Below, one piece after another: positions 39,771-52,908 of a stretch of DNA of 64,000 nt; positions within the stretch are counted from its first letter, which is position 1; each line of letters starts with the position of its first letter. The position numbers and the translations under genes were made by a program. The notes below the pieces were generated by a model, which was not told the origin of the DNA, ran no database searches, and saw only the letters and a list, made by a program, of their open reading frames with translations. The DNA is from Setaria digitata. Lineage: Eukaryota; Nematoda; Chromadorea; Rhabditida; Setariidae. The DNA lies in NCBI GenBank assembly GCA_003640385.1, contig RCAB01000273.1, forward strand, positions 1-64,000, written 5' to 3'.

Positions 39771-40928
39771 ATGATTCAAGCAATGCATGAGGGTGACATA
39801 GTTGAGATGTCCAGCTACAATAACATCGCTGATGCTTCAAACAGGTGAGACTTTTTTCCAAACAATGATGAAGTTGTTTATTTAGGCTTTATTTTTATAT
39901 CTCACTGCTGCTTCTGCAAATTACCACAAAATTTTTCTTCTTTTTTTTTTTTAAGAAAAAACTTTCTTAGAAAGCCGAATTTCCAAATATTACTGCACTT
40001 TTGTAGGTTTGCAGAAAGTTACATTGATTCGCCATCTTTTAAGTTGAAAATCTGGTGGTGGAATTTGACGAAGGGACAACGGCGGCTTTATCTCAGCTTA
40101 TTGATAATTTTTATTGTGTTATTAACAATAGTGACTCTGATTGCACTCTTGCAGCACAAGCCTTCTGACTCTTATCAGTGAGTGTGTCATATTTTGATGC
40201 AGAAAAAAAGTTAAGTTGAGATTAAAAACTGATAAAATCATTAGTTTCCTAGATTTTATAATTTTTTTTCTTCTAAGACTTTTCCCTCTAAGTTCTTACA
40301 AGTTCGCAAATTGAAATTGCATCGAATTTTCAATGATCAAACAATGCAGGATACTCAATTTCAAAACTGTATTCCAAATGAAGAAAATTTTTCGCTTTTC
40401 TGTTTGCATTAGAAATGTATCCAAAATTTTTCTACAGCAAAGAAATGGTTCTAGGAAGCCAACGACAACAGCAACAGTATCAACTTCCGCGTTTCTGCCA
40501 ACCGTTCCGTCGAATGCAACCGCTACTATTAGTACAGTGTAAACTCCGAGTATTTTCATAAATGGAACAAGCAAATGATTCAGTACCATGATCATTCAGT
40601 TGTCTCCTAGATGTTGAGAAGAAATACTTGGGGTGAAGGAAACCTCCATGATCGTCCAAACTTACAATATTTCTTCTTTATCACATGATCTGTCTCTCAT
40701 CTCCTTTTCCTTCTCTCGAAGATATATCGGCAGAGAAAAATCCTACAAGATCATGAAATCGTATACAACTTATAAATGAAAATAATCGATAAATTTAATT
40801 TAACTAATCAAAAATTACATATCGCTCTTTGCAGTATCTTTAAGATCTGTTCACATTTTAGAACTCCTACTATGACGATTTTGACGCCTTCAAAAGCGAC
40901 TGCTCAATTAAATACGAGGAAGCACTAA
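39771..40928 (+). CDS. unrecognised single-pass membrane protein with Thr-rich tail
   Basis: No family recognised. Proposed exons: 39771-39844, 40007-40177, 40443-40538 and 40862-40928 (135 aa, TAA stop). Residues 1-51 are hydrophilic and end in a WWWNLTKGQRR stretch. Residues 52-73 form one membrane helix (YLSLLIIFIVLLTIVTLIALL). The remainder is rich in Thr, Ser and Pro with two N-glycosylation sequons (NGS at 83, NAT later), which suggests a short mucin-like ectodomain and an N-in orientation. Exon 3 is 96 bp and joins at the same phase on both sides, so skipping it keeps the frame. Exon 3 has two adjacent acceptors (CTACAG and CAAAG). I chose the second because it alone keeps the Thr-rich frame. 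The start has no upstream SL-type site, so a missing 5' exon is possible. Confidence 0.55.
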
Positions 40929-42627
40929 TGATGTTATTGACGCTGTCTTACGAAAAACCGATCAAAGCCACCCTCAATCGATTGAGAAAATAGGATCCCA
41001 AGCAAAATTATTCTCGTTTATTCCTGTGAATTCACTACTATGATGATTCTTCCATCCAACATATGATTACCTTTAACTACATTGTACCACTGAGCTTAGA
41101 GGGGCAATCATCACAAAATTCTGTTAATCATTGCAATAGCTTTGTAAAAATATGTGACGAATAATTTACTAATTTACTTTTCAGAAGTTCTATTTAGTTC
41201 ATCTTCAGATTTACAGATAAACCCTATGGAAAATACTTGACCAGTTATGCTAAATGAATCAGAGATTTCTTCTAAGAGAATAGCTTTCAAGTTGACCCCA
41301 TCTGTTCCATTCCTTGCCTCTGTTTTTTGAATAATACTCGAATGACTAATACCAACGTGTTGAAGGCTTTCAGTTATTCTGTTTAAAATCACTTACAAGT
41401 TCTGAAGTAGATTGCTAAACATCCTGAAAATATTCCACTGTCAAATTCTTACTATAAATTAAATGTTAATGAAAAATTCTTGATAAACTTGATTCATTTT
41501 ATTTCATTCATCGGAGATGGAGGAAAGAGAAAAGAGGCAATTCACCTTTTTTCAGCATTTTGAAACTTTGCCGCATATGCACTTTTCTTACCATACTTGA
41601 CTATATCAATTAGTGCATCATCTGGCAACTGTGATCTCGTGATTTAAATTATCCAGAATAATATCATCTACATTTCTTAATGCTTTATGAATATAAAGAG
41701 ACACAAATAAAATCAACGGACTTTATTCCACATTTTTTATACCTCTTATGCAAACTCAACTAATACCTTTTTTTGGCAAATATTTTTTTCCAAAAATGAT
41801 AAGAAATTTCCTGCACAGGAGAATTAAAGAAAAAAATCTAACATTATTTTGAATGGTTCAAATTCTCCCGTTCAAAAATCGTTTCGAAATAAAAAATAAA
41901 TGGAGAAATATAGCAATACTGAACATTGCGAACTGTACAAACAAGTCTTTTTTATTTTTGGAGTGATTAGAAGCAACTGAAATCAACTTGTATCTTGAAA
42001 CACCCTAAGATTCCAAATTTAAAAATTGATGTTTATATAATGAAATAAAGGAAAAGAACGAATGGAAAATAATTTGCATCATATTTCTATGAACCTCAGC
42101 TTAAAAAAGGATGTGTGATTAAGAAAAAGATGTCAACAGAAACTTACAAGGTATCACACCCAAAACACCGACGATAAACCGTGAAGAGAATTTGCATTCT
42201 GTTGACTGCTAAATCTCAAGCTGTTACGAAAAATTTATTATTATAATTTAAAGTGAATCATTTGAAAGTACTTTGAGAAAACTTTGCTGTATTAATACTT
42301 CCGTCAGAAAAATGAAGTAATGAGCATAAGACTTCCTTTTTGAAGATAAAAGTTTGTTATCGACACCGATTTCCAATTTTCTATTTATAGAAAACTCATA
42401 CGTAAACGCAAATTGAATTATATGATAATTTTGTAACAGAACTAAAAATAGGGCAATTAGAAAGGAGATAAAAAGGAATTAAAATAAATAATGATGAAGC
42501 AAGAGGTGGATGTCAAATGATTAAAATAGCATTTAATTAGTATACCAGCCTCCTGTAGATTTTCAAGTTTAAGCACCCGTAAACAAAAACAGAAAGATTT
42601 ACTGGAGTCAAAAGTGACTTAGTCGTG
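40929..42627. other. intergenic, no recognised gene
   Basis: This is AT-rich DNA between two convergent genes (the membrane protein on plus, ERCC8 on minus). It probably contains both 3' UTRs. Nothing else is supportable. Confidence 0.5.
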
Positions 42628-45600
42628 TTACATATGACTGGGTCCTGGTCCTTCTTCTTCATCACTCCAGCGATCCTCTTGCAACCGCAATACTTGTTCG
42701 AGTTGTTGATCTGGAAGCTGCTCATCCATATCTGGGCTCCAGATGTGTATCATGCGATCATTTCCAGAACTAATAACCTGCACCATGGATAGGTTCATTA
42801 ATAAGCACACAATTTGACATTCAGCACACTTTTGAAATAGTTTTAAAGTTTTATTTTTTAAAAAATTCAACATAAAACTATACCATTTACTAACCTGATT
42901 ATACTTTTGTCGATATACACAAGCGTTAACTCGCTGAAAATGACCGACGAGGAGGACGCGAAAGTTTTCATGATCCTTTTTATCTAAAGTTAAAATCAGG
43001 ACTTCATCACCCACAGGCGTGCAAGCTCGCAATACTCCATCATCCGAACAGATGTCGAAACGAATAGATGGCGCAATTTTGGTAGTGTATTCCTGTGGTA
43101 ACTAAAAATAAAACTTTAGCGTGCCAAAGATTTTCATTCATTCAATCTCAACTAGGAAGGAAAGTTAGTCTAAAGTTAAAAGTTGGCAGAATGCAAAACC
43201 TCTTACTTTTCCATCTAAATGAATAAAAAAAAAAAAAAGAAAAAAATGAAACTGAAAAGATGAGTTCAACTGGAAATGAAAATCCTTCATGTTCTAGAAA
43301 CTAAAAAAAAAAATACCCAAACGCGGTTAATTATTTCCATCGTGTGAGCTCGCCAGACAGTAAAAGTATGATTAAGTGATAAGGAGACTAGGTACAGCCC
43401 ATCTTTTGAAAATCTTAAACCACTGATACATTCAGCACCAGAATCTTTACAATGGCATGAAAATCTGCTAGAAGGCGTCACAGTCATTAATTGGCTCCTT
43501 GCACTTCTGCAAATGATTTCGAAAATTGATGCAGAAAACCAAAAAGCATATCAGCTTGAAAAGCTATCACGATAAAACCGGCTATTCACTATTTTCAACA
43601 AAAAAAAAAAAAGAAGATCTGCCTAACATGAGTGGATTGCTTTTTCTCATACTTCTCATATTTTAATCGTTGCTGATAGTAAAAGAACACTTGAGTATCC
43701 AGCGCTTGAAAAAATAGTGGAATATAACGAGGCTTCATCCGAAGAAATATCTCGGAAAGGTATCGGAAATGCCTCAATAGAGTCAGACAAGTGCAGAAAA
43801 TCATTTTAAATTTTCTAGAATTCAATTTCTCACCTGACATCCCAGACCACAATGTTCCCGCGAACACAACCGGTAGTTAAAATGTTCCCATTCTCCAAGG
43901 ACCATCTTACGGACGAAACCCGCTCATTTGGCCATCTTAAGTTCTGTGAAGAGTCACCAGTCCTGAAAAGTATATGGCTTCGAACGTGAGTCAATAATGT
44001 GAAGTGCAAAGTGCCAAGAGCAATTATAATATTGTAAATTAGAACTTCTGAGGAGACAATGGTCCAAAGGAAAATTCTAATTAAATGTGAACTTAGAGTT
44101 TATAAAACACTATACAATTTCGCTGTTTATGGTTTTAATCTTAATCTTCAAATAACTTTAGCAATCATATATTTTTCCACTTCTACTTTATATTTCAGAC
44201 TGCAACACTTCCAAAAATACAACTTTCGGCAAAACTCATAGTAGGCACAAAATTATTTTTTTTTTTAGGTGGAAGGCAGAATGTAACTCACCTGGGATCG
44301 ATAAGTATAACGTTTGAGGTCAAATTTGCTACAGCTATTAGTGGATTTCGCACAAAAGCATTACACCAATGCATTTCTGTTATTTCATTGTCAAAAAAAT
44401 ATTCGTCTACGACTTCAGATTTGTTAGCGTCCCAGAGCTAAATCATTAATATCGATATTTGAACACATATGTTTGAACAAAATATATATTTTTGCATTAA
44501 TAACATTTCTGGAATTGAATTTAAAGAACTACTTTTTCCTGAACACTGCAAACATTCAAATAAACGAAGTTTATTTCAGAATCGTTGAACATTATTTTTC
44601 AAATGAATGTTTATTATTTGATATATTGGTTTCACAATTAAAGTCGCTTAAAGCAGTTGATCACAACTAATTCATTTTGAAATAATTTAGATACCAATCA
44701 AATTTTTGCTAGTCATATTCTGCCCAGTTATGTAAAGTAAATAAGAACTGCAAAAGCAAATAAAGGACAGAAATGGTCTGCATCTGGGGAAAAAAACCGT
44801 AAAACTACTTGGAAATTCGTAGTATAATAATACAAACGAACTGCTTCTAGTCAGAAGGAATTCCAGCAAAAGCAAATCCGGATTTCCAAAAAGAAAGTTT
44901 GTGAGTGATTTTGGGAATAAAAACCAACTTTCACTTTTCCAACTCTATCTGATGATATAAATGTGCTTGTGTCCTGTGGATACCATTGACAGTAAGTTAT
45001 CAAAGATCCATGTAAGCTAGAAAAGGAAAGAATGATCCTAGACTAATATAAGCACACGTCTATGAAGGAATAAAAACAGATGAAAAATAACTCACAGAAA
45101 GAAAAAAAAAACGTCAAAATAACTTTTTTATGGCCTTTCCATAAAGTGAACGGACCATGCTGCGCGACACGGAGTAACGGCATGCTCCACCCGACTCCTG
45201 CTATCAGTTGGAAATGGTCTTTCCAAGTCTACGATGGATATTTCACCACGCGCTGCACCACACAACAAGCTATAAGTTCCACTTTTACACTAAAAATCCG
45301 AGATTTGAAAATCATGGTTTCCAAATTTAACTTCGCAGTTACCTTTTGAAACTTAACTAAATTTACTTGAATTACCTTGAAAAATTTACCAGAGTATAAG
45401 AGAAGAATGAAATAGTTCCATATCATTATTCAAAATGAAAGATGAAGATGTATGTACAAGTCATAACTTTTATATATTCCATATTCAACATTTGAAAAAA
45501 TAACTTGACCAAAAGAAGGAATAGAAAACTTACTAGCGATTATTAACTGGATCCATATCCATGCTGTGAACACCTGATGCCAATGATGAGGTAAATGGAA

Positions 45601-45822
45601 TTTGATGTCGCCAGCTGATCCTAAACTTCAGTAAAATGTTGACCAGATGCCAAATTCCCAACGCTCGACCAGTATAAGTTCTGTCGCGTATAAATTGAAA
45701 CGAATGCAATGTAACCAATAAATACATGAACACTGTACTTACCTAAGATACTTCATCCTTTTTTCGATCACATGTCGTTGAAGGTTGCACTTAAGCAAAC
45801 CCGAGCGAGCACTGTTACCCAT
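42628..45822 (-). CDS. csa-1: Cockayne syndrome WD-repeat protein CSA (ERCC8)
   Basis: Nine minus-strand exons: 45743-45822, 45534-45620, 45156-45269, 44929-45016, 44292-44437, 43834-43962, 43317-43506, 42895-43101 and 42628-42777. The product is 396 aa, the same length as human ERCC8. CSA is the substrate receptor of a DDB1-CUL4 ubiquitin ligase in transcription-coupled repair. WD40 landmarks appear in family order: GVHSMDMDPVNNRY, YCQWYPQDTSTFISSD, KLWD, VVWDVR (a WDxR motif of the kind that contacts DDB1), SGLRFSKDG, GHFQRVNACVYRQKYNQ, SSGNDRMIHIW, and the C-terminal EDRWSDEEE matching the family's acidic end. The intron 43507-43833 contains a long open frame, but skipping it keeps phase and restores the WDVR-to-SGLRF spacing. 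The donor of exon 3 (GTCCGT) is weak. The N terminus before GVHSM differs from the human one. Confidence 0.92.
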
Positions 45823-48800
45823 TATATTGTGCCATAAGAAATAACGTGGTGAAAGACTTGAACCGGCAATATTTTCTAAATTACACAAATATGAAAACGG
45901 ATAATAACACCTTCCTTCCATGACCGCTATTGCGATTCCAATAAACAGTTCTTTCATTCTTACAAACATTCAATCATTACACAAACTGTTTCCTTCACAG
46001 TTATATCTGAGCAGTAATCCCATGCAATCACTAGTGACGAAAGGAAAGTTCCAGTTAGATTCAAAAACAACCATTGTGTCGTGTGGAGATCTTGCCATTT
46101 TGAGCAACAACACTGTCGTAGGACTTGAGATCCAGCGGAGTTGACGACATCCGCGGCAAATGTTTCTTTCGGCGATGCTAAAATTCCACCTCTCAATCAC
46201 AGCCATACAAGTCATGTGCTTTACATCACAGTTATGTCCTCTGTACACTCAACATCTTCGGCGACAGTATTAACACTGACTTTGCGGAAGTTTTCATTAG
46301 GTTTCAGTGCAGGCCGATGAACGATAGGCTGAGTTAGATTTGCTCCTTACCTTGGTGGAGATCATGCGGAGTCCTCCGTTTTGCGCCTCGGCTGACTATG
46401 CACATGCATTTCTCCTTGCAATGTCCAACTTGCTTACTTCTCAAACAAACAAAACCCTCAGCAAAACTCGATAGACGCAAAACAAGCCATTCATCCAAGC
46501 AACGAATTCAGCACCAACACAGCGAATCGCAAAATGAGTTGCACAATTGACGCAACGCTAAATTGTGCCTCGCCTCACTCTCTCCCAAAGAGATAATATT
46601 ACTCCTTCTTCGCCATTTATCCTAATTCCTGCTTCTATCTTTCATGCATATCCTTTTGTCTGAAACTATTTTTATCTTATTTTTACATTTCTATGCTCGT
46701 CTGCTACATCCTTTTTCATTGGAATATTTCGTCATTAGGTTTCAATAAAATAGGGTGATTTGAGGAACCGGAAGCTACCTTATATTATCTTGCTACCGGG
46801 AGCTGCGACTGTCACACCTCCCGCGTCACCTCGGTCCGATTGTTCTTGGTAGGTAGTTTTGTGTGCTATGTGAGGTAGTGGACAATCAGTCAGCTGATCC
46901 AGTTCAAGAAGCTTTCATTTTTTTCATGTTAGAATAACAGAATTTTTTTCCCTCCCTCTGCTAGAAATATTGACAGTGATAGAGAAACTGAAGCATCTTA
47001 GAAATGTAATGAATGAAGAATGCTTCAAACTTAATTAAGCTCAAAACGGTAGTGGTGTGATATCTCAGATTTTAGAGAAAAACTGAATCCAGTTGATTGA
47101 AAATGTATTAGCGATTTTCTAAACGCAATACATACGTAGCATACTTTGTCTTTACTAAATTCAATAATGTAATTAGCGAGAGTCGAAATAGTTTACCAGT
47201 AATGTAATTAACAAAACTCTAGAAAACACAAAATCTTGAAAGTGCTTAAAAATATCAGAGTGGAATGTTGAAAGTGGAAAACTGAAGGATGTTGATGAAT
47301 CCTATGGTCTTGATTTAGTTGGCAATTGTTTTATTGGCTTTGTTAGTGTTTCCTTTAATGGAAGGATATAGTCTTTATATATTAAAGCTAGAGAAGGAAG
47401 TTAAGGAAAAAATATTCGGAATGGTATATTTTTTCGTAAAGGTTTGAAATTTAATTCTTTTTTATTTACTTATAAGTTCAGGAAATTGAGCACTTCTTCA
47501 CACTGCTTATTTTCCTGTCCGTCTTTCTTCTTTTTTTTTCTTTTCTTTTTTTTGTTATTATGGCGAGAAGAACAAGTTTTTTTGTTTTTGAATTTTAATG
47601 ACACAATTCGAAAAATTCCAACTGTCAATTACAGCTGTTCAAGTTTGCAAGTTACCACGAATTGTTTGATCATTAATTTCTATTAATTAAGATGTAGATA
47701 CCTAGTGCGAATTTTTATTGGAAAAAAAATCGAGAATTTTGATAATCTGGCTAATTTTCCATTCCCAACGCACTATAATAAATTGGATAAATCGGTTTCA
47801 AATTTCTGAAGTCCTTAAGGCGGACAAATTTGGATCATGTTTATTTACCCTATCAAGATTTTTCCAGGCGTTTTTTTCCAAACTGATTAGATAATTTATG
47901 TAATGTAAACTATAACATGTGTCACTATGCACTCTTAACCACAATCTAAATGGAGGGATTGATATGTCAAAATTTAATTGAAATTTAACACTTTATTTCG
48001 GAGCCTATTCTTACATATGTCAGATCAGTGAAAACCATTGTATTAGTCATTATTTTAATAAATTCATTTAAATGTTTTCACAGATATGAATGAATCTTAA
48101 TATCTCGAGAAAGTGACATCTTTGAAGAGTGTTTTTAAAGCAGAAATCGAAGAAGGATTTCACCTAACTTTTTTAAATTTCAATATTCATTTCGAGTATC
48201 GTATATCGATAGCAAAAGTTGGGAAAAGCTATATAATTAAATGACAGATACTCAAGAGTCTAAATGCAGATTTGTCAAGTGAAGATCAACATGGCCAAAT
48301 CACTAGATGGATTAGAAGGCAGAGCTGACATTAGAATGATACTGCGGAAACAGTCAAGATTTATTTATTACCTCATTCTTTAGAACCAAGCTGAGATTTG
48401 TCTTCTTCCAAGCTTGATCTATGTATGATTTAATAATAGATAAGTAGATAAATTAGCTGACTGATTCGAGTTATTTAGCTAATGATGGAAGGATTCAGTC
48501 AGCAGTTGGTAGCATATTAGAGCTAAGGTGGTGGAAAATAGTACAGACATGCTTAAAATTATATAGCCCTTAATCACTGTGATTGGCTGAGATTATTTAT
48601 AAAATTTCTGGATTAGAATGTTTTTAAGAATTGACTGAAAGGACTAGACTGAATATTTTCTTTTTTATTTAAAATGTAAATGTGAATGCGTTAATTAATT
48701 TCAGCGCAAATGTGATCTTGTGGAACTGGTTTAATTCGAAATGCTAAAAGAAATTTTACTATCGAAAAATTATCGTTTTACTGAATGGTTTCATTTGCTT

Positions 48801-49659
48801 CCATTATTCAGCTAAGACTATGCTGAACGAGTTTCTAGTGCGATGGAATATCTTAACCGGTGGCAATCTGAATTCCTCTTCAATTCGCCGCAACTTAATT
48901 CAATTTGCCATATATATTTCTTCTTTTCCTTTCTGCATTATCCTTTGCTGGTGCTTGATGAATAATTTTACTCATTTATCAGGTTGAATTGCTACAGTGT
49001 ACAGTTGACTCATCCTGATTATAATTAGTTGAATAGCACCTAATTCGATTTTCGAAATTCTGATTAGTCGATTCGCTAATTATTCATTTAAACAAAGTTA
49101 ATTAGACCAATTAATTCGGTTTGATGGACGAAATTAATATATTTAAATCAATACTGTGACTGAAGCATTTATATAAATTTACGAATTATATGAGGGGATG
49201 CAATTGTTTGGTAAGTCAGGTTTTAAGCATATTTATATCAGTGATTACTTTAGGCAGTGAATTTTAACTCTCTACTGCTGTGACTAATTATAAACTCTTA
49301 ATAATCTGTTAGGGATTGAGCATAGCTGCAGAAGGATTACTAACAGGTGATAAGGTTGTTCCCTGAATTTACATGAGAAGGAATTATTAAATCAGATATT
49401 AAATGGATTTTATTTTTTTTACTAGGATTGAAATAATTGAAGTAAAAATGTGATCAAAGGTCGAAAAATTCATTTTTGCAGAAAAAAAAAAAAAGAATGA
49501 TAATAAAACTGACAAATGTACTGAATGAATTTTCATCAGTCATTGATGGATTTATCAAAAAATAAAATAAGATTTCTTTTTTACTGATAAAAAAAACTTG
49601 AAACTACTTCAATAAAATGTGCCTTTTTAACATTTCGTATCAAAGTATGAAAATCCTTT
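45823..49659. other. upstream region of ERCC8 and intergenic DNA
   Basis: Sequence from 45950 to 46620 is richer in G and C than the surroundings. It is open on both strands in places, with a possible minus-strand first-exon donor (CCAAG then GTAAGG near 46350). It may hold the ERCC8 promoter and a 5' UTR exon. I recognise no protein. From 46850 to 49650 I see only AT-rich sequence. Confidence 0.4.
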
Positions 49660-52600
49660 TTAGATCGGTTGATTGCTGATAAACTGTTGGATAACATAAT
49701 GCATTTGTGGTGCACGCCACTGTGGGGCCATATGTCCAGCACCGCGAATAGTTAGGAAGGTGAGACCTTTGTAGAGATTTTTGAAGCCAGCAATCTGAGA
49801 GTCGAAATGCCACGGTTCTTTGGACCGTTTCACCTGAAAATACTTCTTCTTCCTTGTTACTAGAAGATTTCTCGAAACTAAGCGTTTTAGCAGGCTTGAT
49901 AAGGCGTGATATGATAAAAGTTATTTTGTAGTGCTTTGTTTAGCCTACTTCACATCACCTCAAGATTTCCTATAAAAATCACACGGGCAATTTTTTTTTT
50001 CAAAATCACACCGGCAAATTAAGCGCAGCAGAAAATTGTTGACCCATGAGAAAATTGCATGCCATATCAGTATCACCATAATACAGTAAGACCCGAACTT
50101 TAGCCCGAACTATTTCTTTTATGAAAGGTCCCATATCCTTGTATACTTTCTCATATGTATCCGTGATCTGCAATTACCAGTTTTAGCCTCGACTATTTCT
50201 TCCAGGAAGAAAATTAGAATTGAATTTGAACTTTAATGGAAAATTTTGTTCTAAATCTTTTGAAAAAGAACTGTCAGTCAAATTTGTGGACCACACTTAC
50301 CTGATCGCTACACACATCCCATTTTGGTGATTTTTCTGGAATATGCAATGCATGACGAACTTCGGCTCTGTTCATGTACCGAACGAGTGCCGAATCATTC
50401 AAACACGGTACAGATGCGAAAAGAGGTCCGATGTGCTAAAATAGAAGTGATCTCAGGAATAAAATAACCTCTGATCAGGACATTTGAAACTTCAAGAAGC
50501 CTGATATTTCGGGAACTTATTTTTGTTTTGAAAGACAAATTCTGCAATTATCAGATTGTCAAAACTCAGAGATTCGAAGACGAATATGACAGAACTAAAA
50601 AGGAAGTCCTTGGCTGCTAATGAATAAACTTAACTTTCGATGAAATGAAACTGGTTCTTGTGGCTTCCACTTTATCGCTCTGTCACTAAGAGAGGCAAAA
50701 AGTGGAGAAGTGAGACCAAATTTCATAGCATTCAACCGGGTTGCGTCTTGCTCCGGATTCGGATCACAATCACGATATATATCGTATGGGTTTAGTTCAC
50801 CAGACCATATAAATTTGAAAAGTTCTTCAATCTTCAAAAAAAAAAAAAAGAATGCTAACTAGAGGAATAAAAGGCACTGATCGATACTGCTTAAAAATTT
50901 CTCGATTCACTATTTGTCACATTTGTTGAAGCTCAAGCTAATAACATTTTAGATTGCTCTTGATCGTCTCAATTTTATCTTCAAAGACAATGAATTCTAG
51001 AATAGTTTAACAAGACTAGCCATGGTTGCGCACTGTTTCTCAGTCATACTTGATAGGTCACACGTGTCCATACAGCCGTGACAACATTCCACCTCAAGCG
51101 TATTCCACGTTTTCTCATCAATAAGCCCATGATTATAGGCGAATTGTATCGCTGTAGCGACGTTCATCATTTCGTTCACATATCCATTTCCAAGTGCAAT
51201 CCCCTAAAAATCCTTAAATTAAGCCTGCCTGACTCTAGATGCTCTATTTGGAATAATTACTCGTGCAGTAATTTATCTACTCAGTTGCTCGGCTCATCAT
51301 AATTATGGTGATAAGTATGTTAATTTCTGCTTTGTGGCCTAATTTAATCTCCAAACAGTACAGAAGCAATTACATATTGGGGAAAATTCTCGAGTGTGAG
51401 GGAAGAAAATGATGAGATACAGTGGTAAAACCTTAAGATTTATCGGGAATTGTTCGAGACCACGTAGAACACGAACGGTGAGCGTTGGTACATAAATGCC
51501 ACCGTAACTTTCTCCAATGATATACACGGAATGATTGAGGAATTGCGGGAACTTTTTGAAAAATCCTTTGATTGCAGCATAATTTTCTTCCGCTGTCTAA
51601 AATAACTAATCACTATTTTAAATTTTTGAAACGAAATTTTAAAATAACCTTTTGATCGACACCATACTTGGCCACCTCCTTTTCATTAAAGGCTACTGCA
51701 CGACAACAACGATACGAATGAGCAACAAAAGCCGATTTGTGCCTTTCCAACTTTCAACTTTCTAAATCAGTATTTCAGCATCTGGTAAAGCTATTCAAAT
51801 AGCACTGCAAGGAAATTGCGCACGATGAATCTCGAAAAGTCTCTTCCAGAATGCAAATATCGTTGGCACAACTCTACTCTAATCAGTATCTCAAATTCTC
51901 GTTTGCAAAATCAGACCAAACTACAGGGTTTTAGCTTCACCTCTTTTTTTTTTTTCTTATCTACTGTGATAATTAAAGAATATTCATTCACTTCTCTTCT
52001 TCTCTCTTTACTGATAAAGGATTGTAAACGACAAGAACTTTTGTATTATATTAATTGAGAACATCTCAGGTCATGAAGATGATTGAATTTTGCTACAAGT
52101 TGTAAAGTGGTATAGACTGCTGCAAAAGAAAAAGAAACTACTGAATTGTTAAGAAGTAAATTTTTGAAAAAAGCTTAAAATATGCTGATGAAACTGCACC
52201 TGGTTATCATTAGTTTTGATATCCCCATCGCTAGCAAATGAGTAGCCGACACCAGCTGGTGATTCTATGTAAACTATAGAAGCCATCTGAAATGAATTCA
52301 ATTGATCAGCTATCAATTTCTCACCTCTTAGTGGTTAATTTTCTGAATTAATTGTCTTTATTAATAAGCCATGAAAGCTCATCGCTACTAAAGTGAATGC
52401 AATGTGCTATCATTTGTAGAGGACAACCGTATTCCATGAAAAGGAATTGTATCGTAGTGTCTTTCCGTCATCATTGACAAGATATGGGCCCATTTCATTC
52501 AGTAGGCCATCCAATGACGAACAACCAGGCCCTCCATTGAACCAAAAGATCAACGGATCAACTGCCACATTTTTCTGTGACTCGACAAACCTAAAATAGC

Positions 52601-52900
52601 TCTTTTTCAATGCAGCCAACTGAGAAATATTTGAGCTCAAGCAGCACTGGGAATCAGTGATCGAGCAAAACCACCTGCTCATTCCTTGATTTGGCCACTG
52701 AATCGTTTCCTTTTGACGAAGTACTGATGCTAATTAACAACTTACCAGTAATGCAAGTGATGATTATCGGAAACCTGGAAGTAGCCTGAGTAGTGCTTGA
52801 AGTTTATTCGTAATTGCTCAGCTCCTGGAAGTTTTCTTATTTCATCCTCAGCATCCACAGCTCGAACCAGAAGTATGAGCAGAGCAACTGCATACCACAT
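49660..52900 (-). CDS. cathepsin A-like serine carboxypeptidase (peptidase family S10)
   Basis: Nine minus-strand exons: 52746-52900, 52428-52590, 52200-52286, 51432-51596, 51012-51203, 50652-50831, 50301-50435, 50012-50167 and 49660-49833, giving 468 aa (human CTSA precursor 480). Residues 1-17 form a signal peptide ([17 protein letters not shown]). The substrate-binding [10 protein letters not shown] lies at 68-77, [10 protein letters not shown] in exon 3, the nucleophile Ser165 in GESYGG, the catalytic Asp in GDTDMACN (390-397, most likely Asp393) and His445 in GAGHM. All three triad residues are present, so the enzyme should be active, probably in lysosomes or secreted. The exon 6 donor is uncertain. 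The stronger-looking GTTAAG at about 50634 breaks the frame, so I used GTTTCA at 50651-50650. Confidence 0.93.
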
Positions 52901-52906
52901 GATGTC

Positions 52907-52908
52907 CT
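52907..52908 (-). promoter_or_regulatory. probable spliced-leader acceptor of the carboxypeptidase gene
   Basis: On the minus strand CTGTTTGTTAG ends six bases before the ATG at 52900. The signal peptide starts directly at that ATG, so no upstream coding exon is needed. Confidence 0.55.

Noticed and set aside
45920..46248. Overlapping frames on both strands upstream of ERCC8, one with a faint FAD-enzyme-like phrase
   Set aside because: The phrase (FAADVVNSAGS) is too short to support a call, no flanking exon fits, and the position suits a promoter or 5' UTR.
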